NCBI RefSeq assembly: GCF_003259435.1
Contig: NZ_QLMA01000010.1
Coordinates: 62,001 to 126,000 of the forward strand
Direction of reading: 5' to 3'
Source of the DNA: Chitinophaga dinghuensis
GTDB taxonomy: Bacteria; Bacteroidota; Bacteroidia; Chitinophagales; Chitinophagaceae
Length of the DNA: 64,000 nt
Under the pieces are notes generated by a model that was given only the letters and a program-made list of their open reading frames with translations, searched no databases and was not told where the DNA came from. A program made the position numbers and the translations under genes. Shown in pieces: positions 19,901-27,688 of the stretch (position 1 is the stretch's first letter; each line of letters begins with the position of its first letter).

Positions 19901-20855
19901 TAGAAAGTGATAATTTAGTAGGATCAAATGCTCCGGAAACACTTTTATCGAAGGAGATACTAATGTCAAAAGGGCCATTAACGTTCGTCTTGCCGGCAAC
20001 CAGAGTAATGGTTGGCACAGGAGGTTGTTGCGGCGCTTTATCCAGGTAATAAACGTTACTGGAGCCATCAGCTTCAAGCGGATTGCCCGCCAGGTCAGTA
20101 ATTCCGCATAGTGCCGCTTTTAATGCCAGGCCAAAAGTAGAAATAGCAGCAGGATCTGTATTGACAACATTGGTGAATGTGGCAAGTCCTGTCTTCTTAT
20201 CGCTATTCATTGCAATAGTCAAACCGCCTGTAGTAACAGCATTACTACCAGTGGCTACCCAACCGTTATTGGTTACATTGGTAACCGGTTCGCTGAAGAC
20301 GATATTGAAAGTTAAGCTGGCATTAGTATTTGGTCTATTTGAAGCACCATTAGTAGTAAAAGTACTTACTGTTGGCGGCGTACCATCAATGATGACGCCA
20401 GTTACCTGTGTTGGTCCTGCCGGGAAATAATACTTACCGATATCCAGATAATCAGTGGAATTCACATCTTTGATGAGTCCGGACATTACTTGTATATAAT
20501 TACTCCAGGAAACAGTTCCACTCATATCATCACCTGGGCCCACCACGTAACTGAAATATTGTATGGGGCTATTTGGTTGCCCAGCTTCAATCACCGCATC
20601 ATGGGCGCCATTGGCTAATGTAATGGGGATTTTAGTAATACCAGTAATTTTTACTGAGGTATTAAATGTGACAGCGAACCGGAGTTTGTCTCCTTTCTTA
20701 TAATTTCCGCTGCTGGGGCCCTGCACCTGCGTAATAGCAGGAATCGTTCTACGTGCAGCTATGGCACTGTTAACTACAGTAACAAGCGATAACAGGAGCA
20801 ACACTAGAGAAAAGATAGATCTCTTTCTCAGACAATGTACGTAAAGTTGGTGCAT
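13950..20855 (-). CDS. giant T9SS-secreted surface adhesin with Ig-like and cadherin-like repeats
   Basis: About 2301 residues from ATG 20855 (an ATG at 20897 would add 14 residues before the signal peptide). Order: signal peptide with a long hydrophobic stretch ending SAIAA; residues about 35-860 made of bacterial Ig-like modules with recurring TFNEPVT/ITFSENV text; residues about 865-2025 made of twelve cadherin-like repeats of about 97 residues with conserved APTDI, ATDPD and KVTDAGGLSFTKDF; one Ig/PKD-like region; and a C-terminal ITPNGDGINDRW...FDRAGRMVY...WDGKLNG domain, the gliding-motility-type T9SS sorting signal. The DPD acids suggest calcium between repeats. It is cotranscribed with PorP. 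The role is probably attachment or gliding, as in SprB. Confidence 0.93.
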   Translation of the reverse strand: MHQLYVHCLRKRSIFSLVLLLLSLVTVVNSAIAARRTIPAITQVQGPSSGNYKKGDKLRFAVTFNTSVKITGITKIPITLANGAHDAVIEAGQPNSPIQYFSYVVGPGDDMSGTVSWSNYIQVMSGLIKDVNSTDYLDIGKYYFPAGPTQVTGVIIDGTPPTVSTFTTNGASNRPNTNASLTFNIVFSEPVTNVTNNGWVATGSNAVTTGGLTIAMNSDKKTGLATFTNVVNTDPAAISTFGLALKAALCGITDLAGNPLEADGSSNVYYLDKAPQQPPVPTITLVAGKTNVNGPFDISISFDKSVSGAFDPTKLSLSNASATFTGTAVGGPYTYTITPNATPAAGTITLQLQANAINGTTGVPSNASNPVTVNYDLQRPTVTITPNVDKAANLFKPVLTFNKPVTGLTVGGLSGTNGTPTLVEISPFDHTTYQVSFTPTALETDITFGVLDNAAYDNFGNGNIANSITYHYDVKPPVVVTVSALTISPTNASTGAFQITFSENVQTPVTSDFAAVMSTGLTGATVTAVTQISPTTYKVEFGSITGDGNLQLQIPAGNNIQDMSGNLLVGPVTGSAVITYDHTAPILTLPTATTYNATFTFVYTFNEPVTLVNPSLITWNNATASAFTQVDATHYQQTVTPSSIGSFSVNVLANSFNDLAGNPLAQAYSFTGNYDNTIPTVTLAGPPSYNSPFDITATLSTAMTPVLTAADFVISNGTINNINQSSTLQYTFQVSPSGPGPISLYLKAGVLTNAFNVSNAQSNTLNWTFDPLPFDITLTAPATAVNTFDVTVNLSKPVSQLTAGNLNISNGSITNIIKVSDQQYTVTVSVAATGPVTITVPANQFTDGVGRPNTQGGPAIVNGVLNHAPTDITLDNSTIAENKPTGTVIGNLTTTDIDAGNNFTYTLSGPDAANFIIVGNQLLSNVIFDYETKSTYQVTIKSTDDYGASYTKSFTITILDVNEAPTDLNISNDAVVETAPLGTVVGTLTSVDPDRNDTHTWSLPTGADNAAFDIVGDQLKTNALFDYSVKNTYIIHVRVTDAGGLSFEKNLTINIIKATQAPTDILLSNNTVKENLAQNTLVGTLSTVALNSAAPFTYTILPGADAANFSINGNELNTAVVFDYETKSSYQITIKVTDANNNTLQKDFTIQILDANDAPTDITLSSTSVNDRSAAGTEVATIAAVDQDINDTHTFTFAGGADDNKFIITNNKLILNVAASYATQPSYTVSLKATDAGGLSVTKTFTITINKVAPVDITLTGNTVPENSAVNTIVGTLSADVSDPAGPNTYSILPGADAANFVITGDKLQTNTVFDYETKNSYTITIRVTDNGGLTFDKVFTIQVTNVNEAPTNISLSNNAVDEGLPVNTLVGTLSATDPDANDTFTYSFDGGADDAAFTITGNQLKTAAVFNYATKNTYNIKIKVTDAGGLSFTKDFVITVNKVNHAPTDIALDNSAVPEESIVGTTVGNLSATDPDANDTFTYSFGGGTDDAQFTISGTQLKTAAVFNYNTKNTYNIKIKVTDAGGLSFTKDFVITVTKVNHAPTDVILDNTSVPEGSIVGTTVGNLSATDPDTGDTFTYSFGGGTDDAQFTISGTQLKTAAVFNYATKNTYNIKIKVTDAGGLSVTKDFVITVTKVNHAPTDVILDNTSVPEGSIVGTTVGNLSATDPDAGDTFTYSFGGGTDDAQFTISGTQLKTAAVFNYNAKNTYNIKIKVTDAGGLSFTKDFVITVTKVNHAPTDISLSNTAVPEGSIVGTTVGNLTATDPDTGDTFTYSFGGGTDDAQFTISGNQLKTAAVFNYSAKNTYNIKIKVTDAGGLSFTKDFVITVTKVNHAPTDISLDKNTVPEGSIVGTTVGNLTATDPDAGETFTYSFGGGTDDAQFTIVGNQLKTAAVFNYVTKNTYSIKIKVTDAGGLSFTKDFTINVTSTNQAPTDITLDKNTILDKAAVGTLIGSFTGTDPDAGETFTWAFAGGPDDAQFKLTGNQLFSNAAINYLQKSSYKIRIRVTDHGGLTFEKDFTINVLFINQPPTIDQVTNQVVCDGHQAQEIKLTGLSAGPEPNQNISIIATSSNDFFESLTTRDNKDGTGAIRYTLKQNISGTTTITVLVRDDGGTANGGVDQKTITFQLLVNELPDVKIVSDKPNPVPAGSIVHLTASGGVSYQWGEAPGIVDGKNTPTLTLKPEASNTYLVTVTNSNGCTVTTDFKLEVSGEVQVEATNLITPNGDGINDRWMVKNISRYPNNEVRIFDRAGRMVYNRRGYANEWDGKLNGHQLAEGTYYYILELGNGQVVKGFITLILQQ
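14778..18263 (-). repeat. twelve cadherin-like coding repeats, six of them nearly identical
   Basis: Repeats of about 291 bases. Units 6-11 (15069-16814) keep an exact 291-base period, and the five units at 15069-16523 are almost identical at DNA level, for example the recurring FTYSFGGGTDDAQFTISG text. Units 1-5 and 12 are diverged. The pattern points to recent expansion or gene conversion of the inner units; copy number may vary and may be misassembled in short-read data. Confidence 0.9.
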
Positions 20856-21060
20856 AGTCGGATGAATAGCCAATATGGACACAGGCATGACCTGCATGCA
20901 ATTGGTTGGTACTTAAAATTGATTTTGATCTGATAAGCGAACCTCAAATGCTGCAAGCATGAGTAACGCGGAGCTTTTCTTTAGGGTGGCTAAAACGAAG
21001 TAGGTATAAATCGGCCGGAAAGATAGTTCAAATTTCGGCAATTTATATTTTTTTTTCAGA

Positions 21061-22503
21061 TCAGGTCAGGAAAGGTAGGGTTATAAAGAAGCTGGTTCCT
21101 TTTCCTAATTTACTTTTTACGCTGATTAATCCCTTGTGATTCAATATGATATTTTGAGTGGCCGTTAAGCCTAATCCTGTGCCCTTTGTCTTACTCGTAA
21201 AAAAGGGCTCGAATAGTTTATTGAGGTTTTCTTCAGGGATACCACTACCGTTATCGCTTATACGAACAACGACCATATTGTTATCTACTGTAGAACTGAT
21301 TTCCAATACGCCTTCTCCAGGGGGCATTGCTTCTATTCCATTTATAATGATATTCAAAAATGCTATTACCAGTTTCTCTTCATCGGCAAGTACTTCCAAT
21401 GGCTTATCTGTCAACTCTTTTACCACATCTACATTACTCAACTGCAGTCTGTCTGCAGCCAGATGTAAAGCTTTATCCAGTATACTATTGAGTAAGGTGG
21501 GTTTCATTATTAACTCCACCATTTTAGTGGATTCCAGCAAGGCGCTCACTAACTGATTAATACGCTTGCAGTTTCTTTCCATAATGTCCAGATATAGCTG
21601 GGCTTCCTCTGTTTCGGCCTGGGGTTCCATCTTTAACTGAGAGGTAGCGAGCAAAATATTGGTCAGCGGATTCCTTACTTCATGTGCTACCACCCGCGCA
21701 ATACGGCCGGTAATGGCGAATTTCTCTTGTTGCTGCTTTTCGCGGGCTTTCTGTTTCCGGGCAGTGATATCCTGGATAATACATAGATACTGCTCATTCT
21801 TTTCATCCAACATGGAAACGCTCATCATCACATCCAGTTGCTGGCCGGTACGATTACGCAGCAAGTACTCCTGCTGTATAATCCCATGCTGCGAGAGATC
21901 TCTGCTGGCGAAGGCCATTGCGTCTTCCGTAACAGCAAATAACCTGCTTAAATGAAAACTGTATAATACCTTTTCTTCATAACCAAACAACCTTATGGCT
22001 GCTGGATTTGCAGCTACAATTCGCTGATGTTGATCTACCAGCAAGATTAAATCATTTGATTTTTCGAATATGCTGAAATAACGCTTTTCACTTTTCGCAA
22101 TCTCATTCAGATGCGCATACTTATCCAATGTATATCGGATGGCCCTTTCCAGTAGTGTGGCAGTAATCTCACTCTTTACAAGATATTCCGATGCGCCAGC
22201 CGCCATCGCTTCGGTATCAATCTGGTAATCCCCTTTTCCTGTAAACAGTATCACCGGCACTTCATAGCCTAACTTGTGGAAATATTTCAGTATATCTATT
22301 CCCGTATGACTTCCTAAACGATAATCCACCAGGTATAAATCATGCTGCTGACGGGCAATAGCATCTATGCCCTTCTGGTAAGAAGACGCCCACTCCAGTA
22401 AATACTGATCAGGCGAAATGTCCTGCAACAGGGCATTTACGAGGAAATAATCGTCCTCGTCATCATCAATCATCAGAATACGTTTCTTAGTGCTGTTGGG
22501 CAT
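21061..22503 (-). CDS. soluble receiver-PAS-histidine kinase
   Basis: A 480-residue cytoplasmic signalling protein with an N-terminal response-regulator receiver (residues 8-128; acidic DDD at 13-15, likely phosphoacceptor Asp60 in YLVDYRLG), a PAS domain (about 140-250, ending IIQDITARK), a HisKA dimerisation helix with phospho-His274 in VAHEVRNPL, and an HATPase domain with N, G1 and G2 boxes (NIIINGIEA, DNGSGIPEENL, GTGLGLT). There is no membrane segment, so it senses an internal or partner-borne signal. It is encoded 36 bases after the drug exporter on the same strand; its output protein is not in the window. Confidence 0.93.
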   Translation of the reverse strand: MPNSTKKRILMIDDDEDDYFLVNALLQDISPDQYLLEWASSYQKGIDAIARQQHDLYLVDYRLGSHTGIDILKYFHKLGYEVPVILFTGKGDYQIDTEAMAAGASEYLVKSEITATLLERAIRYTLDKYAHLNEIAKSEKRYFSIFEKSNDLILLVDQHQRIVAANPAAIRLFGYEEKVLYSFHLSRLFAVTEDAMAFASRDLSQHGIIQQEYLLRNRTGQQLDVMMSVSMLDEKNEQYLCIIQDITARKQKAREKQQQEKFAITGRIARVVAHEVRNPLTNILLATSQLKMEPQAETEEAQLYLDIMERNCKRINQLVSALLESTKMVELIMKPTLLNSILDKALHLAADRLQLSNVDVVKELTDKPLEVLADEEKLVIAFLNIIINGIEAMPPGEGVLEISSTVDNNMVVVRISDNGSGIPEENLNKLFEPFFTSKTKGTGLGLTATQNIILNHKGLISVKSKLGKGTSFFITLPFLT

Positions 22504-22538
22504 AATAAAAGATAGAATACGACTAGCAAGATAAGTTA

Positions 22539-23963
22539 TTAAGTATCAATATGCGCATCTTCTCCTGCTGTCCGCACCACATTCCTTCGTGGCATAAACC
22601 AGGCAGGGATAAGGGTTATCAACAATATCACCATGGATATATGAAAACCTTGCTTCAATGCAAAATGATGTGCCTGCATATTCGAAAATCCTTCCAGGAT
22701 ATGTTTATTGTAAGTACCCTGTGTGATAATCGCCAGCATAGCAATCCCCAGGGCGCCGCCTACCTGCTGCATCAGCGTACTGATACTGGAGGCCATGGTG
22801 ACCTCCGGAGGACTTACAGAACTAAGCGTGGCGGAGTTCAGGGGCGCCAGTAGCAAGCCCATTCCCAGCCCGCGAATAGTCATGGTAATAATAACTTCAT
22901 TCATACCGCTTCCTTTGTCCAGTCTCGCAAACAGGAACATGGATAATGCCAGCAACAGTATTCCTGCCAGCGATATTTCCCTGCTGCCATGTTTATCCGA
23001 CCATTTCCCGGCAAAGGGCATCAATGCCGCCATGAATACAGAGTTGGGCAAAATCAGCAAACCAGACATCCCTTCCGAATAGCCCATCTGTTCCTGCAAC
23101 AGAAAAGGCATGAGGAAAAGTCCCCCGAAAAGCGCTGCCGCTCTGGAAATCGTCACCAATATACAACTGACAAACGCGTAGTTACTGAATAGTCCCAAGT
23201 CGATAATCGGGGTTTTCACTCTTCTATCGATGATGATAAAAGCGATTAATGCCATAAACGCAATAGCGAGTGTGAAGAGGATTTGGGGAGACATGATTCC
23301 CACCCGTTCCGCTTTTGCAATCCCATATTGGAGACAAACGAGGAAGATGGTTAGGGTACTGAATCCTGCGAGATCGAATGGCAGCTTTATCCGTGGCTGT
23401 TTACGCAGTATGCCCAGGTATTTGAAAGCCATGTATACGGTGAGGATACCGATAGGCAGATTAATATAAAAGATAGATGGCCAGCCGAATTTTTCAGTGA
23501 GGATTCCTCCTAAGGTAGGCCCTATTGCCGGCCCTACGAGGTTGCCCAGGCCCCACCATCCCAGTACGGAGCCTCTTACCCGCGAAGGAAAAATATAAGA
23601 GATAATAGCCATAGAGGTAGGCGCCATCGCGCCTCCGCCTAATGCCTGTATCACGCGGGCCGCCAATAATGAAGGTAAATCTTTCGATAAAGCACAAAGT
23701 AAAGACCCAATGGTAAACAGGATGATTGCGCCGAGATACAGGTTAAAGAATCCAACACGGTTTTTCAACCAGTTAGTCAACGGCATGAGTACGGAAAAGC
23801 TCAGCATGTAAACAGTGATCACCCATTCTATTTCATCGAGCGTACAGTTGAACTGCCGACTCATTACAGGAAGGGAAATGTTTACGATACTGGAATCTAT
23901 CCCGGCCATGATGGTTCCCATGATGATTACGATGAGAACGCCGGTCCTGTTTACATCTCTCAT
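22539..23963 (-). CDS. MFS drug exporter, DHA2 (EmrB/QacA) family
   Basis: A 474-residue transporter with the 14-helix layout of DHA2 members. Motif IMAGIDSSIVNISLPVMS in helix 1 carries the family's D-x-x-x-V-N-I-A/S-L-P signature, and ARVIQALGGGAMAPTS followed by GLGNLVGPAIGPTLGG is the typical antiporter motif C region. It uses the proton gradient to expel toxic compounds, but the substrate is unknown. There is no adjacent EmrA-type adaptor or TolC. The start overlaps the DinD-like gene by four bases (ATGA), so the two are translationally coupled. Confidence 0.92.
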   Translation of the reverse strand: MRDVNRTGVLIVIIMGTIMAGIDSSIVNISLPVMSRQFNCTLDEIEWVITVYMLSFSVLMPLTNWLKNRVGFFNLYLGAIILFTIGSLLCALSKDLPSLLAARVIQALGGGAMAPTSMAIISYIFPSRVRGSVLGWWGLGNLVGPAIGPTLGGILTEKFGWPSIFYINLPIGILTVYMAFKYLGILRKQPRIKLPFDLAGFSTLTIFLVCLQYGIAKAERVGIMSPQILFTLAIAFMALIAFIIIDRRVKTPIIDLGLFSNYAFVSCILVTISRAAALFGGLFLMPFLLQEQMGYSEGMSGLLILPNSVFMAALMPFAGKWSDKHGSREISLAGILLLALSMFLFARLDKGSGMNEVIITMTIRGLGMGLLLAPLNSATLSSVSPPEVTMASSISTLMQQVGGALGIAMLAIITQGTYNKHILEGFSNMQAHHFALKQGFHISMVILLITLIPAWFMPRRNVVRTAGEDAHIDT

Positions 23964-24307
23964 ACTCTGTCTTTCATCATGAATATCAGTTGTGCTTTGG
24001 CAACCACGGGATTCAATGGATTACAGTTGATCATAAAGAGATAAGTGGCCAGTTCTGAGAGTTGCCAGTCGGTAATCATTTCTCCATCTTTAAAGCAGTA
24101 AACCTTCCTGAAATTGAAGTTCACTGGTATATTCAGCGCTGCACAGGCATGCATGGCGCGGTCCAGCGGTTCCTGTGCCATTCCCAGTTCTTCATAGCCC
24201 AGCTCTTTCAGTATTTCACTGGCAGTATAGAGCAGTGGCGGATTACGCAACTGCGAGATGTGCTCTGTGGCAGCAATATCTTCCAGGTAATCAAAAAGTT
24301 TAAGCAT
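23960..24307 (-). CDS. small DinD/BRO-like protein coupled to dnaJ and an MFS exporter
   Basis: A 115-residue protein from ATG 24307 (ATG 24319 is also possible). I see a pattern like that of DNA-damage-inducible DinD and BRO-N proteins: TASEILKELGYEELG, then RAMHACAAL, a short basic/aromatic strand, then DWQLSELATYLFMINCNP and VVAKAQLIF. In DinD the matching text is a LSRYACYLI and IALAQ-type helix. It lacks the rest of DinD. The gene overlaps dnaJ by 8 bases and the exporter by 4. Position after a CbpA-type J protein suggests CbpM, but the sequence does not resemble CbpM. Function unknown. Confidence 0.65.
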   Translation of the reverse strand: MLKLFDYLEDIAATEHISQLRNPPLLYTASEILKELGYEELGMAQEPLDRAMHACAALNIPVNFNFRKVYCFKDGEMITDWQLSELATYLFMINCNPLNPVVAKAQLIFMMKDRV

Positions 24308-25244
24308 GGCTGTTACCATTTAGTTGTGAAAGTTGCTGAAACAACTCTTTTTCCTTGTCCGACAGATTGGTCGGGATATGTATTACTGATTTGATGTATA
24401 AATCTCCTGCGGTTCCTTTGTTATCATATGCTGGCATGCCTTTTCCTTTCAACCGGAATACTTTTCCACTATCGGTGCCCGCCGGAATATTCATGTTCAA
24501 CGCACTGCCTGGTGTAGGCACGGTGATTTTTCCTCCCAGCACGGCGGTATAAAGCGGCACTGCCACATCTGCGTATAAGTCCTGCCCTTTCAGCTCATAT
24601 CCCGGATGAGGGGCCAGTTGGATAGTAATCAATAAATCCCCGTTTTCGCCTGCTTTACGGCCCGGAGAGCCTTTTCCCTTCAGTCGGATCACCTGCCCTT
24701 CGTAGAGACCAGGTTTCAGCTTCAGATTGAGCCGGCTGCCATTAACTTCCACCTGCCGGGTACCGCCATTATAAGCATCTTCCAGACTCACTTCCATTGT
24801 TGCCTGTACATCGCGGCCCCGGGAAGGCTGCTGTTGCCTGCGACCACCGCCTGAAAACCGGCTGCCAAACAGTTGTTCAAAGAAGTCCGAAAAGTTGCCT
24901 TCTCCCCCAAACATATCCTCCATATTCCCGGAATAAGAGTAGGAATGTCCGCCTCCACCGCCAGCGCCGCCGTATTGCGACCAGTCAAAGTCTTCCGGAC
25001 GTCCGCCATGCTGCTCATAGTACTTGTAGTTTTCGCCGAATTGATCGTATTTTTTACGCTTTTCGGGATCACTCAGTACTTCATATGCTTCATTGATTTC
25101 TTTGAATTTATCTTCTGCCGACTTATCTCCTTGATTCTTATCGGGATGGTATTTTACTGCCAGCTTTCTGTAAGCCTTTTTGATCTGTTCTGCTGTCGAA
25201 CTTTTCTCTACGCCCAGTATTTTGTAATAATCCTTTACATCCAT
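24300..25244 (-). CDS. CbpA-type DnaJ co-chaperone
   Basis: A 314-residue type II J-domain protein. The J domain occupies residues 1-70 with the HPD motif at 33-35, then a Gly/Tyr/Phe-rich linker (about 75-140, GGAGGGGG and DMFGGEGNF), then two C-terminal substrate-binding beta domains (VEVNGSRLNLKLKPG and GSALNMNIPAGTDSGKV). There is no Cys-rich zinc finger, so it is CbpA-like rather than DnaJ itself. It stimulates Hsp70 ATPase. It follows glsA after a 108-base gap and leads a coupled pair with the DinD-like gene. A role in acid stress is possible, because CbpA in enterobacteria is a stress protein, but this is inference. Confidence 0.9.
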   Translation of the reverse strand: MDVKDYYKILGVEKSSTAEQIKKAYRKLAVKYHPDKNQGDKSAEDKFKEINEAYEVLSDPEKRKKYDQFGENYKYYEQHGGRPEDFDWSQYGGAGGGGGHSYSYSGNMEDMFGGEGNFSDFFEQLFGSRFSGGGRRQQQPSRGRDVQATMEVSLEDAYNGGTRQVEVNGSRLNLKLKPGLYEGQVIRLKGKGSPGRKAGENGDLLITIQLAPHPGYELKGQDLYADVAVPLYTAVLGGKITVPTPGSALNMNIPAGTDSGKVFRLKGKGMPAYDNKGTAGDLYIKSVIHIPTNLSDKEKELFQQLSQLNGNSHA

Positions 25245-25352
25245 AATTATAAAACTTGTTATGGTGAGAACTTGTTCTATGAAATTACGGAATAGCTGAC
25301 ATTTTTTTCTCAGCCAGCTACCATAGCGGGCAGCTGGCCGTAAGAAAATTTA

Positions 25353-26372
25353 TTACCTTCCGTCGAGCAGGTTGAGGCCCAGTTTATCCACAATATATTT
25401 TGCAGCGAGCTGCCCTTTCACACTATTTCCTGCTTTATCCAGTGGTGGAGCAAACACAGCGATGGCCAGTTTGCCCGGAATCACTGCAATAATACCTCCG
25501 CCAACGCCACTTTTGCCAGGTACTCCAGTATGATATACCCAATCGCCGGTACTATCATACAATCCTTCTGTGATCATGGTAGCCAGGATTTTAGGACAAT
25601 GATCTGCTTTGATAACACGTTCCTTGGTAACAGGATTAATCCCATTATTGGCCAAGGTACCTGCCATTACCGCCAGATCTCTGGTGTTTGTGCCGTAAGA
25701 GCAGGCTTTCGTATATAAATCCACGGATTCATCTACATTATCATAAAACCTGCCATAGGAATAGAGCAGCCATGCAATAGCGCGATTATGCTGATTAGTG
25801 GCGGTTTCTGAGGCATACAACTTGTCTATCACCGGCAATCTGCGACCGGCGAATTTGGCGAAAATGTCATCAATCCTGGTCCACTTTGCAGCGCTGTTAG
25901 GGGCTTTTACAAAACTATTGGTGGCCATCGCGCCAGCATTTACCAATGGATTTACTGCTCTGGCTGGTTCTAACTCTACCGCCAGTACGGAGTTGAAAGG
26001 CATCCCTGTGGCATTCACGCCAATACTGTCCTGTATAGCTTCCGGCCCGCGGTCTTCCATCGCTAACGCCAGTACGAAAACTTTGGAGATAGATTCAATA
26101 CCAAACTCATATTTAGTGTCTCCGACTTCGTATACTTTACCGTCTGCCGTACATACTGCAATGCCGTAAAGTTTGGGGTCCACATCAGCCAGGAAAGGAA
26201 TGTAGCTGGCATTTGCCCCTCCGGGCGCCGACTTATACTTCTCGTATGCTTCATTCACTGCACTGCGTATAGCCGCTTCCGTTACAGGCGATTTACTCTT
26301 TTGTGCCAGCGTGCTGTTGACAAACAACAGTGTACAAATCAGTGCACAAAAGAGCGAGTTCATTTTTTTCAT
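25353..26372 (-). CDS. glsA: glutaminase with signal peptide
   Basis: A 339-residue serine-dependent beta-lactamase-fold glutaminase that converts glutamine to glutamate and ammonia. The catalytic SxxK is Ser94-Ile-Ser-Lys97 (FGIESISKVF), and family text includes NPLVNAGAMAT, NQHNRAIAWLLYSYGRFY and GKSGVGGGI. Unlike the usual cytoplasmic form, it begins with a signal peptide (cleavage near STLAQ), so it should work in the periplasm. It lies 10 bases after the porin gene in the gad operon. Ammonia release there would consume protons, and the glutamate could feed GadC. The enzyme call is sure; the acid-resistance role is from context. Confidence 0.93.
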   Translation of the reverse strand: MKKMNSLFCALICTLLFVNSTLAQKSKSPVTEAAIRSAVNEAYEKYKSAPGGANASYIPFLADVDPKLYGIAVCTADGKVYEVGDTKYEFGIESISKVFVLALAMEDRGPEAIQDSIGVNATGMPFNSVLAVELEPARAVNPLVNAGAMATNSFVKAPNSAAKWTRIDDIFAKFAGRRLPVIDKLYASETATNQHNRAIAWLLYSYGRFYDNVDESVDLYTKACSYGTNTRDLAVMAGTLANNGINPVTKERVIKADHCPKILATMITEGLYDSTGDWVYHTGVPGKSGVGGGIIAVIPGKLAIAVFAPPLDKAGNSVKGQLAAKYIVDKLGLNLLDGR

Positions 26373-26382
26373 AAGGAGTAAT

Positions 26383-27672
26383 TTAAAATTTGTACATCAT
26401 TGATACTTGCAGCCGACTATTATCCCCACTCTGTTTGTCGATAGTGATATGCTTGCCATATAAATATTCTAATCCGAATTTTACAAAGGCAGAAGGATAA
26501 TAGAGCAGGTTCACTACGCCGTATTGTGTGGACCTGAAGTCTGTAACCGGCTGCCAGCGCTGATCATCCAGTCTCAGGTAACCATACCCGAAGGAAGTAC
26601 TGAGTTGATCGCTCCACCAGTGGTCATAGAAACCCATGATGGCAAATACCGGAATTGTCTGGATATCAGCTTTACTTTTTGCGACGGCATCATATCCGCC
26701 GCCACCCAGGTCATTGAAATATCGGGCAATACCTTTTCCATATGTTGCCTGATATACGAAATTGTCTTTTTTAAGCGCACTCACTTCAACAGTACCTGTC
26801 AGGTTGAATCCCCAACCGATACTGGTATGTTGCCTTTGTAAAACGTCATCATAGCTGATAGGATGCAGTAATCCTGCCAACTGGATATGACTGGCATCTG
26901 TGAAGTTGCAACGAAACTGCGTGACAAAATCAGGGAATAACCTGCGTGTGGTCAGTCCTGAATCAACAGGATATTTTACATCACTGCCGGGATTTTCGAA
27001 ACTGAATGCCAGGGTTGATTTTCTGGAGAGAGGTTGTGTATAGCGTACCTGTATCTGCCTGGTAAATACCATCGCATTAGGCCCTTCATAATCCAAGGTA
27101 TTTGGAAATACATCAATATCCATAAACCCGGACCAGTATTGACCTGCGCCCCATCGGCCTACTTGTCCCCATGCATGACGGAGACGCGGCACAGAGGTTC
27201 CATCCGGATTAAACAAGTCAAATTCAAGTATCGTTTTCAGTTTTCCCAATTTGGTATCCGACTCAGAGCCAATAGTGAGGCGGGTCTGCCGGGGCGTAAA
27301 GGTAAGGATTCCCTGCGAGGCATTATTGATCGGGATAGAACTGGGGATAAACGATTGCGTGTTGCCAGGTTGTTTAAAGTCGTATATAAAATCCGCCTGA
27401 ATATAACCGCCGATAGTAAGTTTCGTATTCTTGAAGTCCGCTACCACAAAGCCTCCCAGCTTTCCGGACTCCAGTGCGCTTCTGGTTTCCGTACGACTAG
27501 CAGGCGTTTGACGTACAATACGTCCTTGTATCAGTTCCACTTTTGCTTCGAGGCTATCAATCCTACGCATCAGGCTGTCCAGAGTCGTTTGTGCAGATAC
27601 AATAAACGGAAACAGGAATAGCAGTACGATCAGGGAAATCTTACAGCTATGAAACCACAGGTGTTTGCACAT
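26383..27672 (-). CDS. DcaP-like outer-membrane porin
   Basis: About 429 residues from ATG 27672; an earlier in-frame start would overlap gadC. After a signal peptide (cleavage near VSAQ) there is a short coiled coil (LDSLMRRIDSLEAKVELIQ) and then a DcaP-family barrel (FVVADFKNTKLTIGGYIQADF, TPRQTRLTIGSESDTKLG, LEFDLFNPDGTS). Such trimeric porins pass small acids and other solutes. It lies between gadC and glsA with 16- and 10-base gaps, so it is plausibly the outer-membrane route for glutamate, glutamine or GABA in this operon. The substrate is inferred. Confidence 0.85.
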   Translation of the reverse strand: MCKHLWFHSCKISLIVLLFLFPFIVSAQTTLDSLMRRIDSLEAKVELIQGRIVRQTPASRTETRSALESGKLGGFVVADFKNTKLTIGGYIQADFIYDFKQPGNTQSFIPSSIPINNASQGILTFTPRQTRLTIGSESDTKLGKLKTILEFDLFNPDGTSVPRLRHAWGQVGRWGAGQYWSGFMDIDVFPNTLDYEGPNAMVFTRQIQVRYTQPLSRKSTLAFSFENPGSDVKYPVDSGLTTRRLFPDFVTQFRCNFTDASHIQLAGLLHPISYDDVLQRQHTSIGWGFNLTGTVEVSALKKDNFVYQATYGKGIARYFNDLGGGGYDAVAKSKADIQTIPVFAIMGFYDHWWSDQLSTSFGYGYLRLDDQRWQPVTDFRSTQYGVVNLLYYPSAFVKFGLEYLYGKHITIDKQSGDNSRLQVSMMYKF

Positions 27673-27688
27673 ATTTTCCTGATTTGAA

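Noticed and set aside
23960..24319. CbpM, modulator of the CbpA-type J protein
   Set aside because: Position fits, but the sequence shows no CbpM pattern and looks more like DinD/BRO.
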